The notes beneath the pieces were generated by a model. The model made no database searches. It was not told where the DNA came from and saw only the letters and a list, made by a program, of their open reading frames with translations. Below are positions 43,031-54,818 of a stretch of 64,000 bases of DNA, one piece after another (positions within the stretch are counted from its first letter, which is position 1; each line of letters starts with the position of its first letter). Both the position numbers and the translations under genes were made by a program. Source of the DNA: Rhynochetos jubatus (Eukaryota > Chordata > Aves > Eurypygiformes > Rhynochetidae); NCBI GenBank assembly GCA_027574665.1, contig CM050672.1, positions 6,308,001-6,372,000 of the forward strand, read 5' to 3'.

Positions 43031-43440
43031 CAGAGAACTGGAGGGGACTGGACTGACCTTGACCAGCTTCTGAGCGTCTGCTCTGTTCCAACATGACCGC
43101 AGAGGATGATGATGGACTGAGGAAGCTTCACTGGTGCTGAAGACGTTGGGTACTTGGCCTCAGTAGCAAACGCTCCGACCGTTTCGTTTTCAAGTGGAAA
43201 TGGACTTGGTGCCTGAAGAAGAGGAGGAGCAAACAAACCATGAAGCTAGAACGACGGAATTTTTCCTTTCTTTTGCCTGCCGTGGGTGTTTTGTGTACTG
43301 AAAAAAGCGTTGAGACTTAATGCCTTGAGGTGCGCTGCAGATAAGCGAGTGTAACATGAGGCCCAGCAGACTGATGCCATGTCAGGTGTTTGGGTACCGC
43401 CTTTACAAGTAAATAAAAGATGGCAAATCACGGTTTAAAA
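43031..43440 (+). other. AIRIM: AIRIM 3' UTR
   Basis: About 410 bases from the stop to just past the AATAAA at 43412. T/GT-rich sequence (TTTGCACCTTGTGCC) follows from 43447. Confidence 0.7.
43412..43417 (+). terminator. AIRIM: AIRIM polyadenylation signal AATAAA
   Basis: The first canonical hexamer after the AIRIM stop, within the context AAGTAAATAAAAG, with a GT-containing element about 35-50 bases downstream. Confidence 0.75.
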
Positions 43441-46400
43441 ACCAGTTTGCACCTTGTGCCTCTGAGCAGTGCGTTTGCTTTCATCCCAGCTCTACTTGAG
43501 TAGAGCTCTTCCCCTCCCCTTGAAGAGGAAGAAGCCAATTTGACTCGAAAATGTAACCAGGGAGGTGCATGGATGCCTGAGTTCTGACACAGGCGGTTTT
43601 CAAGTGCTCCTCTGATAGCTCTGCTAGGGCATGTTGAAATCATGGTCTTAACACTTCGCGCTTTGTGGCTGCGGGCGGTTCTGGTGATGTCTTTTGTTGG
43701 CCATAACACTGATCCTCTGTAACGTTCCCAGAAAGTAGTGGAGTGCCTGTCTCTAACGTATTTGGTAAGAAATTGCAGCTTCTCAGGGAAGGTCAAATAA
43801 AGAATTGGACAGATTATGGATGTGCCTGTGCTCCCTGTTTTGATGGGATGCAGGTCTGGAAGCTGGGGGGGCCGTTTGACCGCCTGAGGGCACTGCTTGA
43901 CCTGCAGAGAGGCTGCTGGCGGTGCCGGGCTGGCTGTCCTGCTCCCCCTCAGCTGGCAGGTCTTCAGGGACAGGGCTTTATGTGCACTTTTAATTGCCAA
44001 GAAAAATGATGTCACCCCCTCTGCCTTGCTATGGCTCCCAGGCGTCACAGCTGATGAAATCGGCGTTTGCCAAGGGAAGGGCGTTAAGTCCGGGGCAGCG
44101 AGGCGGATTCTGCTCCCAGCACATGTGGGTCTGGGGGCTGGCGGGGGGCTCGGCTGGCTTGGTGACACTCCTCCGCTGCTGAAGGGAATTCCTCTCTGCC
44201 TGCATGCTTAGCATCACGTCAGAACCCAGGCGTGCTGCTGGTGCTGAGCCTGTCCGGCTGGCTGCGTGGCTGGACAGGCCTCTGCTCCCCACGTCCCCTG
44301 CGGACCCCGTGCGAGAGCGCAGTGCGACGGTGAGTCTGCACGACTGCCATTGGCTTTCACTTGGCCGTCTCCTTCCCAGGGAAGTGAGGAATGGAGTCCT
44401 CCTGCTGCTTCAGCTCAGGATAAAGCAGGTGATGCAGTGAAGGTGCTGGTTGGGCCGATCAGCCAGGAATGCAGTTTAGTTAGCAACCGGCTGTACGGCA
44501 GTTTTGATGCCGACGCTCCTGCACGCGGAGCACTTCCCATCCTCGCGTGGCTCTGTCTCACCATGACCTGCCACTGACTCATTTTGTCTGCGCTGCTGAT
44601 GCCGTGCGTTGCGTCACAGCATCAGGTCAGCAGAAGGCATTTATTTTCCCGGCCGCAGCAGAGTGAGCAATTTCGTCTAGTTTCCTTTTCCAGAGCTTTC
44701 ATTCCACTGGCAAACTCCTCCCAGCTCCAGAAATTCCCGTGTTTGGGTTCCAGTCTACGGGGCAGCGGCAGGCGAACTTCATTAGCCATTGCCTGCTGCT
44801 GGCGTTCAGGTCGTGTGTCTTCCCTAGGGACATCGCTGACTTCTGATTTTAAGGGAAGGGACGAGCGTGTGCTGTGGGATGGCACAGATCACAGGACGTT
44901 TGTGTAGACGCTCTCTGAGCTACCTCTGACAGCCCAGCGCTGGTGTCTGCAGAGGCCGCCAGTCTGAGATCCCTCTGACAAACAGAGGTTGAATGTTGTG
45001 GTACAGCAAAGAACAAAGATCATTGCAAAAGCTTTCATCCACCTCCTGTTCCTCTTCTGAGATGGTTTTAAACACGTGGCTGAAGTACAGACGCGTCGCC
45101 TGTGTTTGGAGCGTGTTGTCAAGCTACGGCAGTGAGTGGCACGCGTGCCGCCGTCACCGCAATGGGCGACCGGGTCAGTTCCGTCTCGGGGACAGGGTAG
45201 AGCAGACAATGAACAGAGAGCAGCTCTGCGGCCTCCCGCTCGTTACACACGGCTTCAAGGGCGTGAAGTCGGATGAGCGTAGGGTGAGTTCTGCATCGTC
45301 CATGCTCAGGCCTTGAGCTATCTTCATCCTGGTGTTTGTGGACGCAGAATTGTGTTTACATGTGCACACGCTATCCAGCCCTTCAACACCCCTCTGCTCT
45401 GTCAGTCTGTCTTTAGTAGAGCTGCAGAAACAACAGATGGATTTACATTTTGGAAGATCTTCAGAACAGGTTCCTGGTGGCCCTTCTGCTTCCCCCAGAC
45501 ATTTGTCCCTCTGATGTCTGTCTTTGGCCTAACAGCAGCCCTGTTAAAAGTGCTGAGAGAGCTCTCTGAACTAAAAGTGGCCATGACCTGTCTCTGACTC
45601 TGACTGAACTGGGGCGAGGGAGGTGCTTGTTGAAGTTTTGGTGTGACTAATTACTCTGTACTGTTTCTGGCTGATGGGCCGTGTCATCGGTTGCATTTGT
45701 CTGCAGCATTCTGAAAGGGCACGACTGAACCTCCACGTTGGAGCGCTCTAATTGGATACAACTGTGGGTTTGTTCCGGTTCAGGATCGGGATGTCATGGC
45801 TCAGGACGGCTGCCAAGGTCCCCAGTTGCTAACAAGAACACGGTTCCTTGTGAGACCCTTCAGCCAGCATTCGCCGGGGAATCTGCGGGTTCGAAGGCTC
45901 CCACCATGAAGACAGCCAGGGTGGGCAATCAGCCTTTAAGCATTTGCCTTGAGAGCACTCGAGGGGGAAGGCTGCTCCTCCTCTTGCCTGGGACCCTGCA
46001 CTGTGGAGTTGGACACCTGCGCTCCAACGGCAGGGAGCTGTCCCTTCCTGCGGCTCTGAGGAAGAGGGTCCCGCCTGTGTGACACCTGAGTGAGCCCAGT
46101 GGGTCAGGGCAGTACTGAGGGCTCAGAGACTAACTGGTAAAATGTACTTAACCATAAAAATAAATCTGAGCGCCTTTATTTTTGGAGCAGAGCTCTTAAA
46201 GCGTTCTTGCATGGAGATCTGTCGTTGGAATGCAATAAAACCAAGTGAGCAGCTGGAGCTACCTTGTTAAAGTACAATTTTCAGGAAACGCAAAGCTCGT
46301 GCTTTGATTTTCAGCTTTACCTCCTGCTAACTTAATTTGAAAATAGTTATTCTTCACTTCCAGGGAAAGCACAAACTAAAATCAGTTACTAAATTTGAAT

Positions 46401-49149
46401 ACCCACAAACATTTATAGAGAGCATCTGACTTCTATCTGGTTAGTTTGTTTTTTCATGTAGGGTGAAAGTTAGCTGCTGATGCGGTGGTGTCTCTGCGCT
46501 GTTCTGCTTCAGAAATGAGGACCTGCTGTGGGGAACTCCAGACTTTTTTAAAAGAAACCCAAAAACTTTGTTTCAGCATAAGCTCATGGATTTCAAAAAG
46601 ATTTAAAAATTGAATTTGCTGCAAAGGTCTGTAGTTAGGAAAAAAGACAAAGGATTTGGCACCTGAATTTAAGTGTAAAGTGAGTCGGAGGCAGAAATAC
46701 GTGATAAAAAGCTTCGTGACTCATTTAATAATCCAAGCATGGGTTTCACAAGCCCCTGTGGTTTTCGTGCTTATACTTTGAGACTTTCATCTTGGCCTGA
46801 AGCAGAACTCCTTTGTGATTTTGCAGGGCCCAAGAGGCTGCGTGAGTGCTGATCCGCTCAGAAATAAAACAAACGTTCTCCCATCGACGTTAATTGGACG
46901 TGTAGCTCTGTTCCTCGTGCTCAGCCTTAGTGTTTCTCTAGTGCTCTTGACTTTATCACAGCATCTGCCCTGTTGAGTTGTTGGTGAGCTCCAAGGGGAG
47001 CAAAATCTGCTAATCCTATGGATGTGTGTTGAGTGGGGATGCGTCTGGCTGAGAAGCAGGATGTGCTTTCCCGCAGCGCGGACGTGCTCAGCGCAAGGTC
47101 TGTTGTCTGCCCTTGCAAGGGTGGGCACAAGAAGCGATTTGGCCACCGTGGCTTATCCCTTGTTGCTACACCCGGCCCTTTCTGTTCCAGCGGACCCTCT
47201 AGGGCCACCCGTTCTGCACTTCCTCAGAGCGCAGGCTGTTCCCATCGCTCGCCTCGTCTGCCGGTCCTGCGTAGATTTTATTTCAGTCCTCCCTTCCTGC
47301 TTTTCCCCTCAACCCTCTCACTCCTCCTCCCTCCTTCTGTGGAAACAAATCTACAGTAGGTGTCTCTTGAACTTGCCTGAACTCCCTGTCCCAAGCACCT
47401 TCCTGACTAATCCTTTCCAGATGTCCAGGAACTTTTATGTTTAGCAGTTCTGCTCAAGTTCCTCATTCATTCTCGGATGGAGCAAACATTATATTTCCTA
47501 ATATCATTTGAAAAATAAGACTGATCGTGGCCTTCTGAGAAGTCATTGCCACCCCAAAATGCAATGAAGGCAATGAAGCATTTTTTATCCCCAAACTGGA
47601 GCGCAACGGATACTCGTAAACAGCACAAGAGTTTTATTTTCCGTAGCTGACTCTGCTCCATGGCTGTCTGAAGTTTTGAAAGCACTCAGCACCGCACTTG
47701 TACCCAGCCAAGTGACAGGGCTGTTGGCTTGCAATTTCCCAGCTACAGCAGCACGGAGAAATTAGGAGATCTGTCCGATGTTCCTCCGACAGCAACCCAA
47801 CAATGGAAAGCAAGTTTCCCTGCCCATCCTCTCATCTAGTTTCCAGCATAACTTTGGTTTTGGGGAGATGAGTGTTGCTTCAGGCAGGGGATATGGTCAG
47901 TGCCTTCTTCTGCTCATGGTCTCCAGGTGACCTGTGCATCCTGCCTTTGATGTTGAGCATGACAAGCTGCATGCAGCCTCACGATTTCTCCATAAAGGCT
48001 GTGTTTGGCATGGGCCTCTGGGGAAAAGGGCTGTCTGCCGACCCGAGATACGGTGGAATGACAGGATTTGTAAGATTGGAAGCAATGCCTGAGCCAGTTT
48101 ACAGTCCTGGAGACTGCGCCTCCAACACAGCCTCTGGCTTCTCTTGAAGTCACATCCTGCGGTTCCCCATGTGCATCCAGTGGCGTTTCATCCATCCCCA
48201 CCGTACTCCAGTGCCACAAGGCCTGCGGTGCCTTTGGGGCTCTTCAGCGGGACTTGGGAGGCTCCTGTCTTTTTCCTTCCATTTTTCCTTACTTCAGGAT
48301 TCACCTTGGCCTGTTACATACAGTCTGCAAAATGCCAGGAGTTGGAGAGAGACCTTCCCTAAGTCCAGGTTCTTGTGATGGAACAGTTTTGTGCCATCAG
48401 CCGTCTGGGGTCCAGGAATGGGTATGGGCTGGTAGGACAACCCTGCTTCGTCAGCCTGTGCTCCCACCAGCCCCACAGTCGCCTCTGCCTTCCCACACAA
48501 GCAGCTCTTCCAGAAATATTAAGTAGCTCTCTAATTTCCCAGCACGGCAAGGCTCTGTGCGATTCAGTGCTCCTCCATCCCCCAGCGTAGCACAGCCACG
48601 TTCCTCACCGGGGGCTGATATGGGGTGCTCCCTGATCCTTTTTCTCGGCAGGGCAGACAGTCTCTAGGCCACCTGGGGAAGGCAGAATGAAGAACATCAA
48701 GCCGGTAAGACTCCTAACCATTCTGCTATGCGAGGAAGGATTCCAAGAGCCTTTGCACACTATTAATCTTTTCCAATTCCTAAGAAAGCAAATGATCTCC
48801 TCCCGCTCCCATAAATTCAACCTCTCTCTCTCCCGTGTTTGAACTGTTCGCCAAGAGCTTTATTAAAAACTACAAGATGCAGTTTTGTTTCTAACCGAAT
48901 CCCAAACAACTGTGTTAGGTGGAGAAGAAACATTTGGTGCAGTCAGCTTTAGAGCATTTTTGTGTGTAGTCCATAGCCACTTGTCAGCCAGAGACCACAT
49001 TCAGCTCCGCATTAAGCATAATAAGACCTTTTCTCTTTTCTCCTGAGATTAGGAGATGAATTCAAGCTGGTCAGACCCCATGGCCTCCTTTCCAAGAGCA
49101 CCTGGCAGTGACTGCTGGGAGTAACTCAAATGGCACAGGAGAAGGGATG
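43441..49149. other. Gene-free DNA downstream of AIRIM
   Basis: No exon, RNA gene or full repeat was recognised. Composition is mixed with AT-rich parts near 46140-46760. The sequence around 45885 (GGGTTCGAAGG) resembles a tRNA T-loop, but the flanking bases do not pair. Confidence 0.55.
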
Positions 49150-49632
49150 CTCCCCTGAGACGGCAGCGCGGTCCGGCAAGGCCTCGCCCTCCCCTGACTG
49201 CGTGACCTGGCCTGCCGCTGCGCTTCAAACGCTGCTGTGCTCTGCAACGTGCCGTCGGCCCCGGGAACAAACTGTGCTGTGCGGCTGCCAGGTCTGGACA
49301 GCTTTCCTGCCATCCCCCTTCCCTGCCCTTGATGGGGAGGTTTACGGAGGTGCCGTGGATCCTGCTGCCTCTCCTCTTGGCACGGCCCTGGCCAGTGCCA
49401 CCTCTTTGGAGGTGTGGAGCAGCACGGGATCGTCCCCAGGTTCCGAGGTCAGCAGAGGAGCTGCAGCTGGAGCTGGGAGGCAGCGGCCGAGGGCATGCTG
49501 GGACAGCAGGGCGAGGACGGTGGGGTCCCCGGAGGGTGGCTCCGCGCCACAGCGCTGGCGAGGTGCGCGCCGGGGTCCCCGCCAGCTGCCGTGCGTCACC
49601 GCCATTCCTTGGCACCGCGTGCGGTGTGTCAC
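49150..49632. promoter_or_regulatory. Orphan CpG island
   Basis: By hand count about 39 CpG in some 480 bases at about 65% GC, an observed/expected ratio near 0.77. The flanks drop sharply. No known gene starts here. It could be a promoter of an unannotated transcript or a distal 5' exon region of the next gene (RSPO1 by synteny). A 140-codon open frame from 49329 has a signal-peptide-like start (see findings). Confidence 0.5.
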
Positions 49633-51690
49633 AGCCTTCTCCCTTTCATTTCCTAACGATCCCTCAGTCTGAAACCCATCAACCAGTGCTGAGAAAAAAC
49701 ATTCGCAGAGGAAGCCAAAGCAGAAGTAAGCAAAGCTGTTCCTTTGGCTGAATTCCTCCTGCTCATCGTGTCCCGCTACTTCGTTTGAGCAAGAAGAGCC
49801 GTCTCGGTCCCCGTGCACCTGAGCTGTGGGGAGAGGACAGCAGCCTCATTTCTTGCTTTCACTGGAAGAGAATGTCACATACCTGTTTTGGAAATTAAAG
49901 GCTGGCTCCACTGGAATGCAAAGGAGTCGTGATTCTGAAATGAATCCTATGATTTCAGTTGCGTTGAATGTCTGAGAAAGAAAATACCGTCATTCATTTC
50001 CCTTCTTTGCGTGTTCCCTTCAAAAGTGCCTTCCACCATCTCCCTCTCCTCATGGAGAAACTGAAACGCTAAGAAGTTTAAACAGATCTGATCTTGGAAG
50101 TAAAATAGAAAATCAGGGGCTGGCCCATCAGGAAATGTAAAGCAAAGACCCGCCGGTGCCACGTTTGAGACGGGAAAATGTTGAAAGTGGCACCCTGAGC
50201 TGTCCAGGCCAGTTCTCTACACAGAACTTCCCTCTCAGAAAATCTCCTGGTGGCGATGCAAAGCGAGGAAGAGCTCACCCGGTGTGGCTATGCTGAGGAG
50301 AACTTGGTTTCGTGGTGCGGTTTTGGTGCCTCTCTGCCCAAACCCCGGGAAAGAGGGTAAAAGCAGGTTGTGCAAGTGGGAAGTTGGGGCTGCGGAGAGC
50401 GACTTGCACAAGGAGCACTTTTAAACTTAATAAACCTACCATGAGTCAGATGTCAGGAGCAGGGGAGGGAGAAGTAAGGGATGGAAAAGTCCAGATAATT
50501 GTGCACAAAGGAAAACCAAACTGAAGCAATTCTGGATCTGAGGAGCCTGCGGCTGATGTGTCTGGAGCAGGGAGCTGGGAGGGCATCTGAGGCAGAGACA
50601 GAGCAGTTCTGCTAATGAGGAACCTGCAAATGAGCTGCCATTTGTGTTAGTCACCTCTGCGGGAGTCAGGACTTCAGGTGGGCCGAGGCCCCAGCGCAGC
50701 TGAATTTGGGCAGACGCTCCCATTCCCAGTGCTGCATCACGCCTGGCAGCTGAGGTCCCGCATCTCCCTGCCCGGGGCGACGGGAGCCAGCGTGGTGGAA
50801 AAACCCCAGAGGCACCGAGGGAATAATGCAGACCAGCTTTTGCTGGACACGACTCCCCCAACTCTAAAAGGCTTTTTGGTCGAGTTTAATGAGATTAGTG
50901 TGTAAGCTCTGGAGATGTCAGCTTGCTGGCAGGTCGGTGTTCAGTAGTCCCCCGCGCGCCAGGGAATGCTGTTGCTCATTTCATTGGCCTTGACTTCGCT
51001 GGATCCGGCTGTTGCTTCGCTTCTCAATTAGCCGCATCTGCACAGCAGTGATGAGCTGGAGATTAGAAAGCCTGGAGAGGGGTGCAGAACAGTTCACTCG
51101 TGTGGAAGGGAGCTCCCCACGCCCCCCAGCCCTGGGGATGCTGGGGCTCTCACCCAAGCTCTCCCCAGTCCCCACCAGGAGCCCCACTGGGGTCCAGCCC
51201 CCCTTATTGCTGCAGCAGTGACACTGTACAGCTTGTTCCGTTGCTGGGGAGTGTGTCTTCTCTAAAGCTCCAGTTTAGGTCTGTGCTGACATTATCGAAG
51301 CTACTGGTAATAAAACATGTCACTACCGGGGCCAGGGCCACATCGGATCGCGTGAAGGGAAAGCAAAAAAACAAGAAAAACCCAAAAAATGGAAACCAAA
51401 CATGTATTGACAGGAGGGATGGGTTTCCAGGGATGTGGAGCACTTGGTCTCCTCTGTCCAGCCCCGTCGGGAAGCACCTCCCAGACCTGCCGCGTTGGCC
51501 CTGCAGAAGGGACAAGTGGCACAGGGGAGTCGCAACTTCCCGGTGCCACATCATCGTGCAAGTGTTGAACACTCCCAGTGCAATGGGTTGCAAATAAACG
51601 CTGTTGATGCCTCTGCCATCCCATCAGGGATTAGTACATGCTGGAGCAATTTGCATGGGGACGAGACTTGGAAGAAAGGGCAATGCTGAG
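49633..51690. other. Gene-free DNA
   Basis: Nothing recognisable; a short A-rich patch at 51360-51400 is the only feature noted. Confidence 0.55.
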
Positions 51691-51860
51691 GGAATACGGT
51701 ATTATTTATTATTGCCAGTTGCAAGGGAACAGCAGCAGCCTCCAAGCTTGTATAACTCTGGAACATGACTATTATTAGAACGGAAAGTTAGCAAGCAATT
51801 AGCTAATTGCAATTCACATTGTCTGTTGGCAATTATAAGGAGAACAGTTATAAACTCCAA
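51691..51860. promoter_or_regulatory. AT-rich candidate enhancer with homeodomain palindrome
   Basis: An AT-rich island in GC-richer surroundings. It contains the 16-base perfect palindrome GCAATTAGCTAATTGC at 51795-51810, a SOX-like CACATTGT and a further CAATTATAA. Clustered motifs of this kind are typical of conserved developmental enhancers. Enhancer activity is inferred. Confidence 0.35.
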
Positions 51861-54754
51861 CAGATGGAACTCAAACGGTTCAGTCTTTTTTTTTCCATCC
51901 CCAAAAGGTATTTGCTATGAACTAAACTGCAGGTTCTGACCAGGGATTTGTGAGAGACGCCAGTCCTGTGAGCACACGCACTGAAGGGGTGCCTGCAGAC
52001 AGCCCCCCCGGCCGAGGCGATGCTGAGCAGCCACCTTCGTGCTTGCAGCAGCATGCCTGCCCCACGCTCCCCTTGGTAGAGCTGGTCCTTTCTGGACTTT
52101 CCCAAACGGGACATCTTCAAGGATGGAGAGTTCAGCTAATTGCTCTGGGGCTCCATTCATTTACAGGCTGTGGTAGTATTCGTTTAGTAAAGCTGGAAAA
52201 GGGGGAAGCAGAGCAATCCAGCTAAAATATGTATTGCTCCTCATCCATTTGTTTATGACTGTGTACAGCTTCAGATGATACCTTCTCTTCTTTCTCCAGC
52301 AGTGACACAAATCCATGTGCCTTCCCGAACCTGATTTCTGAGGTTATTTGAGGGATCTTCAGTCCCTAGTGAGCCTGAGTCAGAAAAGGGATCTCGGCAA
52401 AGACTAGCAGGAGGCAGGGCTCTGCTTCCCCTTTCCCGCCACAGGAGATATCAGCAGGCCAGTTCTCATGGGACAGAGGTTATCTCATCACTGCTGTTAG
52501 AAATATCTGAGTGATGCGGCACCAGAACGTGACTGATGGTGTGAAACATGAGGCTTGGATTGAAGGAATCGCTCAGTCCACGTTTTACATTGCTTTAAGC
52601 CCAGTGCGGATATGCTCACTGCCTGTGCCGCTTTATTGTCCTCTGGACGAGTGTTGTACTTGGTGAGCAACATTTTCACGTGATGCTATAGACAGGTGGC
52701 TACTGGATGGTTGAGAAGTGGTCATTTACCTACAAAGCGGGTTGCTGCTGACGTCTGTCAAGGTCCAAGCCGCACGCATGCAGAATGATGTGTTCAAGGC
52801 TACAGGTATCTGAGAAGCATGGAAACCCTGAGTGTTGCAGCCTGCAGTGGGGTGGTCTGTGTATCAGATTTACCGTGCAGGCATGACTGTGGCAGGCAGC
52901 GCTGCTTTGACACATCGCATGAAAACTGTTTATGCACCTCAGATTCCTTTTTAGAGTATGGAAAAGAACGGACTGATTCGGCCTTAAAAACAGAGCATCC
53001 CAGAAGGTATTCTGAGGCAAACATTTGGCTAAAGAACCTCAGATCTACAGTCAGACTTTCTGTGGCCATGGAAGGAGCTTTGCTCCCTATCTCCCCTGAA
53101 CGTTGGTGATGCCAGTGACTGGCAAAAGAATATCCCTGTTTCAGGTCAAGCTGACACAGAGGCAGCTGTGGGATCTGAAAGAGATTAAGCCCAGCTGTAT
53201 GAATTTCATAAATAGTAATACAAACCCACTGCACACCTTTGGCTGATATTAAACAGAGGATGAGTTGGTATTCATCTTAGAGCGACTGCATTATAACGAG
53301 ATGGAAACATCAGGTTTTACTTACAAACCCCAGGTTTCCCATAGGAGGCAGTTTATGGAGTGACCATTTATTAAAGACAAATGCTATCATTCGAAACATA
53401 TCTCACGTAGAGCAGGGGACTGGCTGATGCAGGGGAGCAGTAACTGGAGATGGAGCCTTGCATTTACAAGCCATTGATTTAAACAGGCTCCGCATGTACA
53501 GGAACGTGTGATGATAGCTGCCGGGTGCCCGAGTGTCCACCAAGAGCCCCAGCCTGCGCCTCCCACGGCGAGCGCAGCCCCGCACGGTGCGGAGTGCTGC
53601 GACCCAGGCTCAACTTGCTTAAATTCAATAGTTATTTAACCGCAGGCAGAAAGATAATCCAGTTATCTTGAGTCAGACCAGTCACGTGCTTTAAGATAAG
53701 CAGGCACTGGGTGGGGGCTCATGCCCCAGCAGGGCAACGCAGCCAAGGGTGCGGAGCTCCGCTCCCTGCTCTGGAAATCCCCAGAGATGAGAGCTGGCTC
53801 CTGCAGAGCATCTGCCAGGCTGGACAGGACCTTGTCCAAGGAGAGCAGGGTAAGAGGATTCCTGCCTCTGCCCATGTGTTCCCTCCTCCCAGGTACCTGA
53901 GACTCTGGGGTCTCTGATTTGAGGTCCTCACTCCAAAAGCCTCAAAGGGGTCATCTTTCAGAGGGGAGAACCTCCCCATTTTAGGCCGTTCCTTTTGAGG
54001 CATGCCAGCGCCAGCACCCACTAGTCACCAGCCTGATTTTCCTTTCCTTTCATGAGTTAGTGATTCTGAGCTGCAGGGCAAACAAATGTTAACAACTGCT
54101 GTTAAAGCCACATCTGCAGGTAATTTTGCCGTTCACCTGGAAAGAAACAGTGTTCATTCAATTAATTGAAACAGTATATGTTGCCTTTCTGAAATCATTG
54201 CGGATAGATCCTGGCACTCCGACAAGAGGGTCCTGTTTGTTCTTTATTTTGGAAATCAGAAGTCTGGGAGAAGAACGTCCTTCAGCAGGTAAAATTGCAT
54301 GCTTTCTAGAAGCATAAATTCTGTTTGTTATATGTGGGGAAACTCTGGCTCAATGCAGTATGACATTTGCAACCATTTAATTTGAATAAATTCCATTTTT
54401 ATGCTCCATCCGGCTTTTAGTATATCAGCCAAACCATTCGTAAGGGACAGAATGTAAATCCTGCCTGTGTTTCCCCTCCTGCGCTATCATCAGGGATCTA
54501 TCATGCTAACGCCGCTGTTCCTTTGGCTTTCAGAGCTCCCAGAGGTCAGCAGTTCAGTTCCTGGAGTCCTGAAAGAAACCATGGACTCCTTTCGGGTGGA
54601 AGGTGGCTCTGGAGCAGGAGGGCTTTGGGATCTCTCCCTGTTCCTCGTGCTGGGTGCTGGGTGGGGAGGCAGACCCCACTGAATCGCAAGGCGGGGGGCT
54701 GTGAAGGACATGTGTCCTGGAGCAGGTGAGGGTGCTGCTCTTGGCAAAGGTGCA
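51861..54754. other. Gene-free DNA
   Basis: No exon, RNA gene or full repeat was recognised. Confidence 0.55.
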
Positions 54755-54818
54755 GGAGCAGGGACATCCCGGAGCAGGGACATCCCGGGGCAGGAACAGC
54801 CCGGAGCAGGGACATCCT
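54755..54818. repeat. 16-bp tandem repeat, 4 units
   Basis: Four units of GGAGCAGGGACATCCC (54755, 54771, 54787, 54803). Unit 3 has three changes and unit 4 has one. Confidence 0.88.

Noticed and set aside
45870-45905. GGGTTCGAAGG resembling a tRNA T-loop
   Set aside because: The flanking bases do not form a T-stem and no A and B box spacing or acceptor stem was found.
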